From: Bacillota bacterium | GTDB taxonomy: Bacteria; Bacillota; Clostridia; Lachnospirales; Lachnospiraceae | Assembly (NCBI GenBank): GCA_023399455.1 | Contig: JAEWPN010000030.1 | Location: forward strand, 1 to 27,399 | Direction of reading: 5' to 3' | Length of the DNA stretch: 27,399 nt | Part shown: in pieces, positions 1-7,305 of the stretch | How the letters are laid out: each line of letters opens with the position of its first letter | Position numbering within the stretch: the stretch's first letter is position 1 | Translations under genes and position numbers: made by a program | The notes under the pieces: generated by a model | The model's database searches: none | Told to the model about the DNA's origin: nothing | The model's input: only the letters and a program-made list of their open reading frames with translations

Positions 1-21
1 AAACATTTTATAATTCATAGC

Positions 22-52
22 TTGACTGTTCAGTATGTGTACAGTTTATAAT
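22..52 (+). promoter_or_regulatory. Predicted promoter with operator-like inverted repeat for the MATE gene
   Basis: A TTGACT box at 22-27 and a TATAAT box at 47-52 are separated by 19 bases, slightly long for a sigma-A promoter. The spacer holds an imperfect inverted repeat, ACTGTtC (25-31) facing GtACAGT (39-45), which would place a repressor dimer between the two boxes. MATE genes in Clostridia often lie beside TetR or MarR regulators. No regulator is visible here, so it would have to lie left of the window. The promoter is moderately supported and the operator is an inference. Confidence 0.5.
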
Positions 53-90
53 AGCCAGTTGAACTAATCAATGTTTTTTTGGAGGAGTGT

Positions 91-1419
91 ATGTTAAACA
101 AAATTTTAAACATGAAACACATTAATAAGCAATTTTCCCGATATGTGATCCCATCGGTAATCGGAATGCTCGTTCAGGCACTATATGTTATCCTGGACGG
201 CGTTATCGTCGGACAGGGTATCGGCGAGGTCGCCCTCGGCGCTATCAATATCGTTTTCCCGTTCAGCATGCTGGTCATCGCTCTGGCTATGCTTATAGCC
301 GTAGGCGGCGCAAATGTATACTCTTTTCATAAAGGGCAGGGGGAAGCGGAAAAGGCGAATAATATATTCTGCCAATGTCTGGCATTGGCCGTCATGATAG
401 GTATCGTGCTGGCATTAACGGGCTTCTTCTTTCGGGAAAGGATTTCTATCTTCCTGGGTGCAAACGAAGAATTGTTGGTCCCTGCAGTTGCCTACCTCAA
501 ATGGTCGGCTCCCTTTTCTCTTATACAAATGGTCACATTCGGTCTTTCTGTTTTCGTGCGCAATGATAATAACCCTAAGATCGCCATGCTCGGTTCTGTC
601 TTTGGTGCTGTCATCAACGCAGCTCTGGACATTATTTTTATTCTCGTTCTTCATTATGGAATAGAGGTAGCAGCGATTACAAACGGCATTGGTATGGGTA
701 TTGAATTTCTTTTTTATATCAGCCATTTTATTTTTAAAAAGGGTGCTCTGCGCATTCGCAGGCCTGTCTTCCATTTTGGGGAAATAAAAAGAGTATTGAG
801 CAACGGTATGGCTTCCTCGCTGATGGAATTCAGCGTGCCGGCCTTTACCTTCTCCTATAATCTTGCCGTGGTGCATATCGCAGGAACTCTTGGTGTATCC
901 GCATATTCCATCGTTGGTTATGTATGTTCGATTATCAATATGGTAGTAATGGGCGTAGCGCAGGGAGTGCAGCCCCTCATGAGTCTCTATCACGGTCAAG
1001 ATGAGAAGAAGGGATTTTCCTATGTGTACCATCTCGGAGTCATTACCAATATTGCCGCCTCCGTCGTATTGGTTGCTATTTGTGTAATCTTCGGAGAAAA
1101 CATTGCTCCACTGTTCCATACCGGCAATACTGCTTTAACCAGTCTGACCGCATATATGCTCAGTCAATATCCATTTGCATATATTTTTATAGGAATCACT
1201 TTAATGAATATCCTCTATTTCCAGACCATGGAACGCAATATCTATGCAACGTTGATTTCGTTTTTACGATGTCTCGGCTTCGTTCAGATTTTTTTACTGC
1301 TTTCGGTATTCGTATTTGATGCCAAGGGGATCTATTTTACTTTTTTGGCCGGTGAATTGTGTCATTTTATCATTTCCCAGGTATTGGTAAGAAGAACAAT
1401 GAAACGTTATACGGTATAA
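91..1419 (+). CDS. MATE family multidrug/Na+ (or H+) antiporter
   Basis: The product is a 442-residue polytopic membrane protein of the MATE family, normal in length for the family, predicted to export drugs or other cationic compounds using an ion gradient. The N-terminal segment has the typical pattern of a short basic leader, then IPSVIGMLVQALYVILDGVIVG, and about twelve hydrophobic helices follow in two similar halves; the second half begins near residue 235 (NGMASSLMEFSVPAF). ATG at 91 is chosen because GGAGGAG at 81-87 lies just upstream; an in-frame TTG at 79 lies too close to that site to use it. The gene stands alone between an operator-like promoter and a terminator. The substrate cannot be told from sequence. 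Confidence 0.9.
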   Translation: MLNKILNMKHINKQFSRYVIPSVIGMLVQALYVILDGVIVGQGIGEVALGAINIVFPFSMLVIALAMLIAVGGANVYSFHKGQGEAEKANNIFCQCLALAVMIGIVLALTGFFFRERISIFLGANEELLVPAVAYLKWSAPFSLIQMVTFGLSVFVRNDNNPKIAMLGSVFGAVINAALDIIFILVLHYGIEVAAITNGIGMGIEFLFYISHFIFKKGALRIRRPVFHFGEIKRVLSNGMASSLMEFSVPAFTFSYNLAVVHIAGTLGVSAYSIVGYVCSIINMVVMGVAQGVQPLMSLYHGQDEKKGFSYVYHLGVITNIAASVVLVAICVIFGENIAPLFHTGNTALTSLTAYMLSQYPFAYIFIGITLMNILYFQTMERNIYATLISFLRCLGFVQIFLLLSVFVFDAKGIYFTFLAGELCHFIISQVLVRRTMKRYTV

Positions 1420-1425
1420 TACAAA

Positions 1426-1466
1426 GATGCCGCGGTCCGACATCTCATCTGTCAGGCCGCGGCATC
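1426..1466. terminator. Strong hairpin between convergent genes, probably bidirectional terminator
   Basis: A perfect 10-bp stem, GATGCCGCGG (1426-1435) with CCGCGGCATC (1457-1466), can extend inward through CCGACA/TGTCAGG with one bulge. On the minus strand it is followed by a T-rich stretch (CTTTGTATT), which suits the end of the binding-protein operon. On the plus strand the T-run is weak. It separates the convergent MATE and solute-binding genes. Confidence 0.75.
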
Positions 1467-1524
1467 ATGCATATCTATCTCACCCCAGCATAAACACCCT
1501 CATGCTAAGATTCCGTTTTTATTA

Positions 1525-3153
1525 CTACTGAGCATTTGCAAAATAAGCATCCAACTGTGCATTTGCTTCATCCACTACCGTGCTCATTCCGGCAGCTTCC
1601 AGCTTATCGAGGAATTCAGGCAATGCGGTCTCAGGATCGATTGCACCAACGCTAAGTGCCAACGCATACTCTTCACCTACGTTTGCCAAAGCAGCCAGTT
1701 CTGTTTCAACATTAGTAGGGTCGAACTGATATCCGAATGCAGGGATAGCCTTTGCAGCTTCATAGTAAGGGATGAATGTGTTCGTAAAGAAGTCTTTCCC
1801 TTCACCTTCCTGAGGAGGAAGCAGAGTGATATTACCCATACCGTTTCTCCAAGGCTGGTAGTTATCGCGTTCAGCGGTAAATACTACGAGTCCGTCATCA
1901 TTTAAGTTATAGTGAGTACCTTCCACACCATACTCTAACAATGTCATTAAATAAGGATCTGTGTTCAGCAGGTTAAGGAATGCCATTGCTCTTTCAGGGT
2001 TCTTGGAAGCTGTAGAAATAGCCATCATAGCGCCCTGTGTAGATGTCTTATCTACGTAAGGAGGTGTGCAGGGAACAAAGGCAACTTCAATACCGCGTTC
2101 CTGACTTGCCTGTACCTCATATCCCAAAGCGTAAGACTGCGTACCGATCAAGTAAGCGCCTTCCAGCTGCTTTGAGGTACGTAAATCGTTTGCCGTCTGC
2201 TTGTTTGCACATCCGGGATCGATATAGCCTGCTTCATAGTATTCACGAGTCTGCTCTACGAATTTCTTATATTCTTCCGTAGCATATTTGTTAACGATCT
2301 TGCTTCCGATATCTTTGGAAACATCCGTAGGATCGATGTAGTAAGATAATACATTCAGGCTTCCGGAGTCGCCGTTTACGATGATAGAATTATCTACCAT
2401 TCTTTCCAGAACGAAACCTTCAACGAGCAGAGGATAGAAATCAGCGCCTTCGCCTTCTTTAACAGTCTTAAGAATATCGCCGAAACCATAGTAATCGGTA
2501 TTCTTGATGTCGTCTAAGGTATAGCCGTATTTCTCTAACAAGGTCACATTAACATCCCATGTGTTCTGTGTTCCAAAATCCTTGAATGCCGGAAGAGCGT
2601 AAACGCCGTATCCGTCGGAACCTTCGATTTCAGCACCGGTCTTTAATACTTCCGGAAGAGCATTCCAGATGTCGCTGCCGTAGTTTGCCAGTAAATTGGT
2701 TTCCGGATCATCAAGGCGTACCCAAGCGCCTTTTTTCGCAAAAGAGTTGTACTCATTTGCGGACCAGGAACATGTAAAGTAAATATCTACATCGTCGCCG
2801 CCGTTGATTGCAAGCGTAGAACCTTCATCGAAGTCACCCCATGTTCCCCAGATAGGCTCAAGAGTAACATTCAACTTCTCACCGAGGTATTCGTTTACTT
2901 TTTCCATAACCGCCTTATCGTCATTTACGGTGCTTCCATGGAGATACCATTTTAAGGTAACAGGCTCGGAAGTGTCCAAAGCTGCTGCTTCCGCAGGGGC
3001 CTCTGCTGTTTCTTCCGCAGCGGGCGTTTCTGCCGTTTCTGTTGTTTCTGTTGCATCAGTAGCTGTTTCCGTACTGCCGGTGCTGCCGCATCCTGCTAAC
3101 ATCGTAGCTGACATGGCGATACAAAGCACGAGTGATAATAATTTTTTCTTCAT
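1525..3153 (-). CDS. Extracellular solute-binding lipoprotein of an oligosaccharide ABC importer (LplA/YtcQ-like)
   Basis: This 542-residue secreted lipoprotein should capture substrate outside the cell and deliver it to the two permeases encoded just upstream. It has a lipoprotein signal peptide with lipobox LAGC, the lipidated Cys at about residue 22, followed by a low-complexity Thr/Glu/Ala linker to about residue 60, and then a large type-1 solute-binding fold starting PVTLKWYLHG. The length fits the long LplA/YtcQ group that pairs with LplB/LplC permeases and usually handles complex or uronic-acid-containing oligosaccharides; the actual ligand is unknown. ATG at 3153 has AGGGAGGT just upstream. 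It is the last gene of a three-gene operon, 71 bases after the second permease, and ends before the hairpin at 1426-1466. Confidence 0.88.
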   Translation of the reverse strand: MKKKLLSLVLCIAMSATMLAGCGSTGSTETATDATETTETAETPAAEETAEAPAEAAALDTSEPVTLKWYLHGSTVNDDKAVMEKVNEYLGEKLNVTLEPIWGTWGDFDEGSTLAINGGDDVDIYFTCSWSANEYNSFAKKGAWVRLDDPETNLLANYGSDIWNALPEVLKTGAEIEGSDGYGVYALPAFKDFGTQNTWDVNVTLLEKYGYTLDDIKNTDYYGFGDILKTVKEGEGADFYPLLVEGFVLERMVDNSIIVNGDSGSLNVLSYYIDPTDVSKDIGSKIVNKYATEEYKKFVEQTREYYEAGYIDPGCANKQTANDLRTSKQLEGAYLIGTQSYALGYEVQASQERGIEVAFVPCTPPYVDKTSTQGAMMAISTASKNPERAMAFLNLLNTDPYLMTLLEYGVEGTHYNLNDDGLVVFTAERDNYQPWRNGMGNITLLPPQEGEGKDFFTNTFIPYYEAAKAIPAFGYQFDPTNVETELAALANVGEEYALALSVGAIDPETALPEFLDKLEAAGMSTVVDEANAQLDAYFANAQ

Positions 3154-3224
3154 GTTTACCTCCCTAAAAAATTTATAGTTTTATGTAAGTGGCGTTATTG
3201 CCAGACCTACCGTGTGAATGGGCA

Positions 3225-4163
3225 TCAGCCCTTTACGGAGCCTATCGTAAGGCCCGCAATGATGTATCTTTGGAAGAACGGATAAGCAAAAGCGATGGGT
3301 ACTACAATCAGTACTACCAAGGCCATCCTAAGACTCTGCGTGGGCAGCTTGCTGGCGGCCGCAGCCGCATCCGCTCCCATGTTGGCGCTGTACTTTGCCA
3401 GATATTCCACATTCCTCTGCATCTGCATAAGCAAATATTGAAGCGGAATCTTCGCTCTATCTCTTACGTACAGCAGAGCGATGAACCATTCGTTCCAGAA
3501 AGCCAGGGCATTGAGCAATGCGATAGTCGCAATACCGGGCTTCGCGATCGGTACGATAATGCGGAATAAAGTATTGTATTCCCCGCTGCCGTCGATAGCC
3601 GCAGCCTCGATCAGCTCCTCAGGAACAGAACTTTGAAAAAATGTTCTCATAACGATAATATTGAACGGATTTACCAAAAGAGGGACGATAAGCGCCGCAT
3701 AATTATCGCTGAGCCCCAGCATCTGCTTGCATACCATGTAAGTCGGTACCAACCCTCCTCCGAACAACATGGTAAAAAAGCTAAAAAAGGAGAAAAAGCT
3801 TCTATACTTGAAATCCCTGCGGAAGAGCGCATACGAATACAGAATACAAATCAATACGCTGAGCACCGTACCTACTATCGTAATAAAAAAGCTGTTGAAA
3901 TAGGACAACCATAGCTGGTCTCCCAGTTTCATTATATATTTATAAGCCTCTATTCCCCATGACAGCGGAACAAAGGAGTATCCGATCTGTCTGATGCTTT
4001 CTTCCGTCGTAAACGAAATAATTACAACGAAGATGAATGGAATAACGCATGCCGCACAAAACAATGTCATAACGATATTGATAACGATTTCTGCCGGAAC
4101 ACTTACTGCGTTAATAGGCCTTTTTCTCTTGTGACCTAAAGCCATCTGTGCATTTTTACTCAC
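3225..4163 (-). CDS. Carbohydrate ABC transporter permease, LplC/YtcP type
   Basis: This is the inner-membrane permease subunit of the oligosaccharide importer. It shows six hydrophobic segments and the ATPase-docking EAA loop (EAAAIDGSGEYNTLFRIIVP) in the C-terminal half, with the usual family C-terminus ending in YIIAGLTIGSVKG. The preferred start is GTG at 4163, giving 312 residues, because GGAGGG at 4176-4171 sits seven bases upstream. An in-frame ATG at 4178 overlaps the stop of the previous gene (TAATG), lacks its own ribosome binding site and would add five residues; coupling could make either work. The stop codon lies in a small GGGC/GCCC hairpin. No ATP-binding subunit is encoded nearby. 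Confidence 0.88.
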   Translation of the reverse strand: MSKNAQMALGHKRKRPINAVSVPAEIVINIVMTLFCAACVIPFIFVVIISFTTEESIRQIGYSFVPLSWGIEAYKYIMKLGDQLWLSYFNSFFITIVGTVLSVLICILYSYALFRRDFKYRSFFSFFSFFTMLFGGGLVPTYMVCKQMLGLSDNYAALIVPLLVNPFNIIVMRTFFQSSVPEELIEAAAIDGSGEYNTLFRIIVPIAKPGIATIALLNALAFWNEWFIALLYVRDRAKIPLQYLLMQMQRNVEYLAKYSANMGADAAAAASKLPTQSLRMALVVLIVVPIAFAYPFFQRYIIAGLTIGSVKG

Positions 4164-4177
4164 TTTTATTCCCTCCA

Positions 4178-5143
4178 TTAGAACAAGCTGCTGTCCTTGT
4201 CAAATTTACTTACTATACCGTTAGCAACCATGATGCATATAAATCCGACAACATTCTGCAAAAGTCCGGCCGCCGTCGTCATACCATAATTCTGCGTCGC
4301 AATCATCGCACGGTATACGTAAGTATCGATTACCTGCGTTACCGACATAATCGGTCCGGAGCTCATCGGTACCTGATAGAACAATCCAAAATCGGCGTTG
4401 AAAATCTTGCCTACCGCCAGTATGAAGAGTATAATAATCATTGTTTTCAAATGGGGCAGCGTCACGTAGAAAACCTGCTGCAGCTTCGACGCTCCGTCGA
4501 TACTGGCTGCCTCGTACTGGGTCGCATCGATACCCGTTATGGCCGCCAGATATAAGATAACCGAATATCCGGTGCTCTTCCATATGTAAGCTAATGTCAA
4601 TATATAGGGCCAGGGGCCCGTAGTGTTATAAAAATCGATGGGCTTCATACCCCAATTCTGCATGGCATGCGTTAAAAGTCCGTTGGTAGGATCCAAAAAC
4701 GCCTGCAGGAAGTAGCTTGCTACTACCCAGCTTAAAAAGTAAGGAAAAAACATCAATGTCTGATATGCTTTCGCAACGAACTTTTTGGTAACCTCATTCA
4801 ATATAACAGCAAAGGTTACAGAAATCAGCAGTCCCAATATGATGAAGACTATGTTATAGCCCAAGGTGTTTCGAATCATAATCCATGAATCGCTGGTCGC
4901 AAATAAAAACTTGAAATTCTTTATCCCCACAAACTTGCTATGCATTATATTATTAATTAACGACGGCGCTTTCGTGTAAATTTTATAATCCTGAAATGCC
5001 ATCACGATGCCGAACATCGGCAGGTAGCGAATCAGTATCAGCCAAATGGCTCCGGGCGCCACCATGGTAAGCAGCATAAATGTCTTCTTTTTTCTCGCCG
5101 AAACCGTCGTATGTGCCTTCTTCGCAACAGATACTCGTGACAT
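4178..5143 (-). CDS. ABC transporter permease, LplB/YtcP-partner type
   Basis: This 321-residue permease is the first transport gene of the operon and pairs with the permease downstream. It has a basic cytoplasmic N-terminus, a first hydrophobic helix with LLTMVAPGAIWLILIRYLP, the typical LplB segment GIVMAFQDYKIY, and an EAA loop (AASIDGASKLQQVFYVTLP). ATG at 5143 is chosen because GAGGAGAG lies just upstream; an ATG at 5188 in the same frame has no ribosome binding site. The start codon lies one base beyond the stop of a short leader ORF (5219-5145), so its translation may be coupled to that ORF. Such importers commonly borrow a shared MsmK-type ATPase encoded elsewhere. Confidence 0.88.
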   Translation of the reverse strand: MSRVSVAKKAHTTVSARKKKTFMLLTMVAPGAIWLILIRYLPMFGIVMAFQDYKIYTKAPSLINNIMHSKFVGIKNFKFLFATSDSWIMIRNTLGYNIVFIILGLLISVTFAVILNEVTKKFVAKAYQTLMFFPYFLSWVVASYFLQAFLDPTNGLLTHAMQNWGMKPIDFYNTTGPWPYILTLAYIWKSTGYSVILYLAAITGIDATQYEAASIDGASKLQQVFYVTLPHLKTMIIILFILAVGKIFNADFGLFYQVPMSSGPIMSVTQVIDTYVYRAMIATQNYGMTTAAGLLQNVVGFICIMVANGIVSKFDKDSSLF

Positions 5144-5144
5144 T

Positions 5145-5219
5145 CTATCTCTCCTCTCGTTTGTCCTTATCTTCAAGCCTGAAATCATTTTGTATCTTGT
5201 GATTTCTTAAGTAAATCAT
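5145..5219 (-). CDS. Short leader ORF (24 codons) upstream of the importer operon
   Basis: ATG at 5219 is preceded nine bases upstream by AAAGGAGG (5236-5229), the strongest ribosome binding site in this leader. The ORF encodes MIYLRNHKIQNDFRLEDKDK followed by REER and ends in TAG at 5147-5145, one base before the permease ATG at 5143. It is in a different frame from the permease. The product is highly charged with no signal peptide or membrane segment. The spacing suggests translational coupling or leader-peptide control, but no family is recognised, and the site may instead be an accidental or relic start. Confidence 0.45.
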   Translation of the reverse strand: MIYLRNHKIQNDFRLEDKDKREER

Positions 5220-5284
5220 ACACAAAAGCCTCCTTTCTTACCATTTCTTATGTTGCCCTTTTTTGTATATTATTGTGCACATAT

Positions 5285-5368
5285 TTCCATTTTAAAAGGT
5301 ACGTTGTGTATAATTTATTGCCAAAGGTGTGCCGTTGGTGTATATTTAAAATAAATTTTTATAAGGAG
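5285..5368 (+). promoter_or_regulatory. Predicted promoter and ribosome binding site of the methyltransferase gene
   Basis: TATAAT lies at 5309-5314 with only a weak -35 match (TTCCAT, 5285-5290, spacing 18). AAGGAG at 5363-5368 precedes the ATG at 5378 by nine bases. The same 234-base divergent gap (5144-5377) must also carry the promoter of the minus-strand importer operon, for which I see only AT-rich candidates and no clear box pair. Confidence 0.45.
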
Positions 5369-5377
5369 TTATAGAAT

Positions 5378-6244
5378 ATGTGGATTGCAGATCAATGGAA
5401 AGATTATGAAGTAATAGATACCTCGTCCGGGGAAAAATTGGAAAGGTGGGGCGATTACCTCTTAGTCCGTCCAGACCCTCAGGTCATATGGAATACTGAG
5501 AAAAAGAATTCCGGATGGAAAAAGAAAAACGGCCATTACCACCGCAGCGCCAAGGGCGGCGGAGAATGGGAGTTCTTCAATCTTCCCGACGAATGGACCA
5601 TAAAATATCGCGATCTCACATTCCATTTAAAACCGTTCAGCTTCAAGCATACCGGACTTTTTCCCGAGCAGGCGGTGAACTGGGACTGGTTCTCCTCCCT
5701 GATCGCACAGGCGGGCAGACCCATTAAGGTTCTCAATCTGTTCGCTTATACCGGAGGCGCTACTCTCGCCGCCGCAAAAGCAGGAGCACAAGTCACTCAC
5801 GTGGATGCTTCCAAGGGTATGGTAAACTGGGCAAAGGAAAATGCCGCCGCTTCCGGACTTGTTGATTCTCCTATCCGCTGGCTTGTTGACGACTGTGTCA
5901 AATTCGTAGAGCGGGAGATCCGCCGGGGCAGCACCTATGATGCGATCATTATGGACCCGCCCTCCTATGGACGCGGCCCAAAGGGCGAAATATGGAAAAT
6001 AGAAGAGAGCATCTTTCCCTTCATCGAACTGACGGCAAAAATACTCTCTAAAGATGCACTTTTTTATTTAGTAAATTCCTATACTACCGGACTGCAGCCG
6101 GCAGTACTTTCCTATATGATCCACCTCGCCGTCGCTTCCAAGCTCGGCGGACATGTATCTGCCGAAGAAATCGGCCTTCCGGTAGCGGACAGCGGCCTCG
6201 TTCTTCCCTGCGGCGCCTCCGGCAGGTGGCAAAGGAACGCGTAA
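5378..6244 (+). CDS. Class I SAM-dependent methyltransferase, RlmI-like (23S rRNA m5C methyltransferase family)
   Basis: The 288-residue protein has a Rossmann methyltransferase core. SAM-binding motif I is VLNLFAYTGGATLAAAKAGA at about residues 118-137, the acidic residue after strand 2 lies in THVDASKGMVNWAKENA, and the catalytic-type DPPSYGRGPKGE motif is at about 197-208. Together these place it in the Methyltrans_SAM/RlmI group, which methylates cytosine in 23S rRNA. It lacks the N-terminal PUA domain of E. coli RlmI, so it corresponds to the short Firmicute form, and its exact target is unproven. It is a single-gene unit, divergent from the importer and convergent with the gene at 6251, with only six bases between the stops. 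Confidence 0.85.
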   Translation: MWIADQWKDYEVIDTSSGEKLERWGDYLLVRPDPQVIWNTEKKNSGWKKKNGHYHRSAKGGGEWEFFNLPDEWTIKYRDLTFHLKPFSFKHTGLFPEQAVNWDWFSSLIAQAGRPIKVLNLFAYTGGATLAAAKAGAQVTHVDASKGMVNWAKENAAASGLVDSPIRWLVDDCVKFVEREIRRGSTYDAIIMDPPSYGRGPKGEIWKIEESIFPFIELTAKILSKDALFYLVNSYTTGLQPAVLSYMIHLAVASKLGGHVSAEEIGLPVADSGLVLPCGASGRWQRNA

Positions 6245-6250
6245 GCGCTG

Positions 6251-6697
6251 TTATATGCCTTGAACGCCAAAGGCGATCAGCATGACTAACACAATAAGAA
6301 TATAAATCGCCAGTACCACGCCCGCGATGATCAGGTAAGCCTTGAAAAAGTTGGATTTGCTCTTTTTTTCCGTCTTGCTGAATGCCCATACAAAAACCAA
6401 GACGATGCCCACGCAAGGTACGAACATAGCTAAAAGCAGCGAAACTAACCATTCGCCCACACTCATAGGCTCCTCCAGCTCCTGCTGATAACCGCCCTGT
6501 GATGGATATTGGTAGCCTTGGCCACTCTGCTGACCATAGCCGTAGCCTTGATCCGGACTGCTGTTCCCATAGCCATTCTGCTGACCGTAGGCGTAGCCTT
6601 GGTTCTGATCGCTGTTTCCATACGGATCCGGTCCGGTCCCGGTAAATACTCCGCTTTGTTGTGTCCCGTCGTTCGGGTACATGTTGTTGTTATCCAT
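6251..6697 (-). CDS. Gly/Gln/Tyr-rich two-helix membrane protein
   Basis: This 148-residue protein has a hydrophilic, low-complexity N-terminal region (residues 1-72) rich in Gly, Tyr, Gln, Asn and Ser, with imperfect repeats of the type QGYAYGQQNGYG and QGYGYGQQSGQG. Two membrane helices follow at about 83-105 and 120-144, joined by a short Lys-rich loop (KTEKKSKSN). The overall shape resembles DUF4190 or CD225-like small membrane proteins, but I do not recognise a precise family. ATG at 6697 has GGGAGGA upstream with a ten-base gap. It follows the DUF2752 gene by 63 bases on the same strand; the pair is probably co-transcribed. Function is unknown. Confidence 0.75.
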   Translation of the reverse strand: MDNNNMYPNDGTQQSGVFTGTGPDPYGNSDQNQGYAYGQQNGYGNSSPDQGYGYGQQSGQGYQYPSQGGYQQELEEPMSVGEWLVSLLLAMFVPCVGIVLVFVWAFSKTEKKSKSNFFKAYLIIAGVVLAIYILIVLVMLIAFGVQGI

Positions 6698-6760
6698 CGT
6701 ATGATTTCCTCCCTCATTTATGTATACTCTTTTTCTTCACTATATACAGTATTCATTTTA

Positions 6761-7231
6761 TCATATACCTAATAATCTATGCAATATTTCTCTGTAACCG
6801 GGAACATATCTTTCCAAAAAGCTGTCTCCTGTGTAGACATACGGCGGCCTTTCGGGAAACACGGTGCACATCCTGTAGACATATACTGCGAGCATAGCGA
6901 TCCCAATAATTATAAGTCCGGTTTTCCAGCCTTTTATCCTTTTTCCGAGGATATAGCGGCATATCACACAGTAACCGATGAATAATATAACGGGAATCGC
7001 CATCGGATTGAGATTCCATGAGCGCATGAACTGTCCGGTCAGCATGAAAAATACGGCCCGCGTCATTCCGCAGCCCGCACAAGGAAAGCCCGTCAGTATG
7101 ACCAGCGGGCAAAATGCATGATATATAGCGTGTACAATAATATAGTAAGCCGTAAAAGCAAGCAAAGCTTCCTTAGCATTCCACAAATCCGCTCCTATTC
7201 GCTTACCTATCCCCTTGATTCTCTGTTTCAT
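6761..7231 (-). CDS. DUF2752 family membrane protein
   Basis: A 156-residue membrane protein with the DUF2752 signature: CPLVILTGFPCAGCGMTRAV at about residues 41-60, followed by the conserved NLNP segment. Hydrophobic helices occur around 24-45, 78-96 and 106-122. The paired cysteines of the CAGC-type motif are intact. The family has no established biochemical role; members often sit beside small Gly/Pro/Gln-rich membrane proteins, as here. ATG at 7231 is preceded by GGGAGGGAG. It lies 74 bases downstream of the ABC-F gene on the same strand and I see no convincing terminator between them. Confidence 0.82.
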   Translation of the reverse strand: MKQRIKGIGKRIGADLWNAKEALLAFTAYYIIVHAIYHAFCPLVILTGFPCAGCGMTRAVFFMLTGQFMRSWNLNPMAIPVILFIGYCVICRYILGKRIKGWKTGLIIIGIAMLAVYVYRMCTVFPERPPYVYTGDSFLERYVPGYREILHRLLGI

Positions 7232-7305
7232 GCTCCCTCCCGCTAAAAATCCACTAACTTATCACTTCCCCGCAATATATTACCGGTTTTCCGCCCTGCA
7301 CTTCA

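Noticed and set aside
415..1119. 234-codon minus-strand open frame within the MATE gene
   Set aside because: It is entirely antisense to a clear membrane transporter, has no ribosome binding site worth the name, no recognisable domain and shadows the plus-strand codon pattern.
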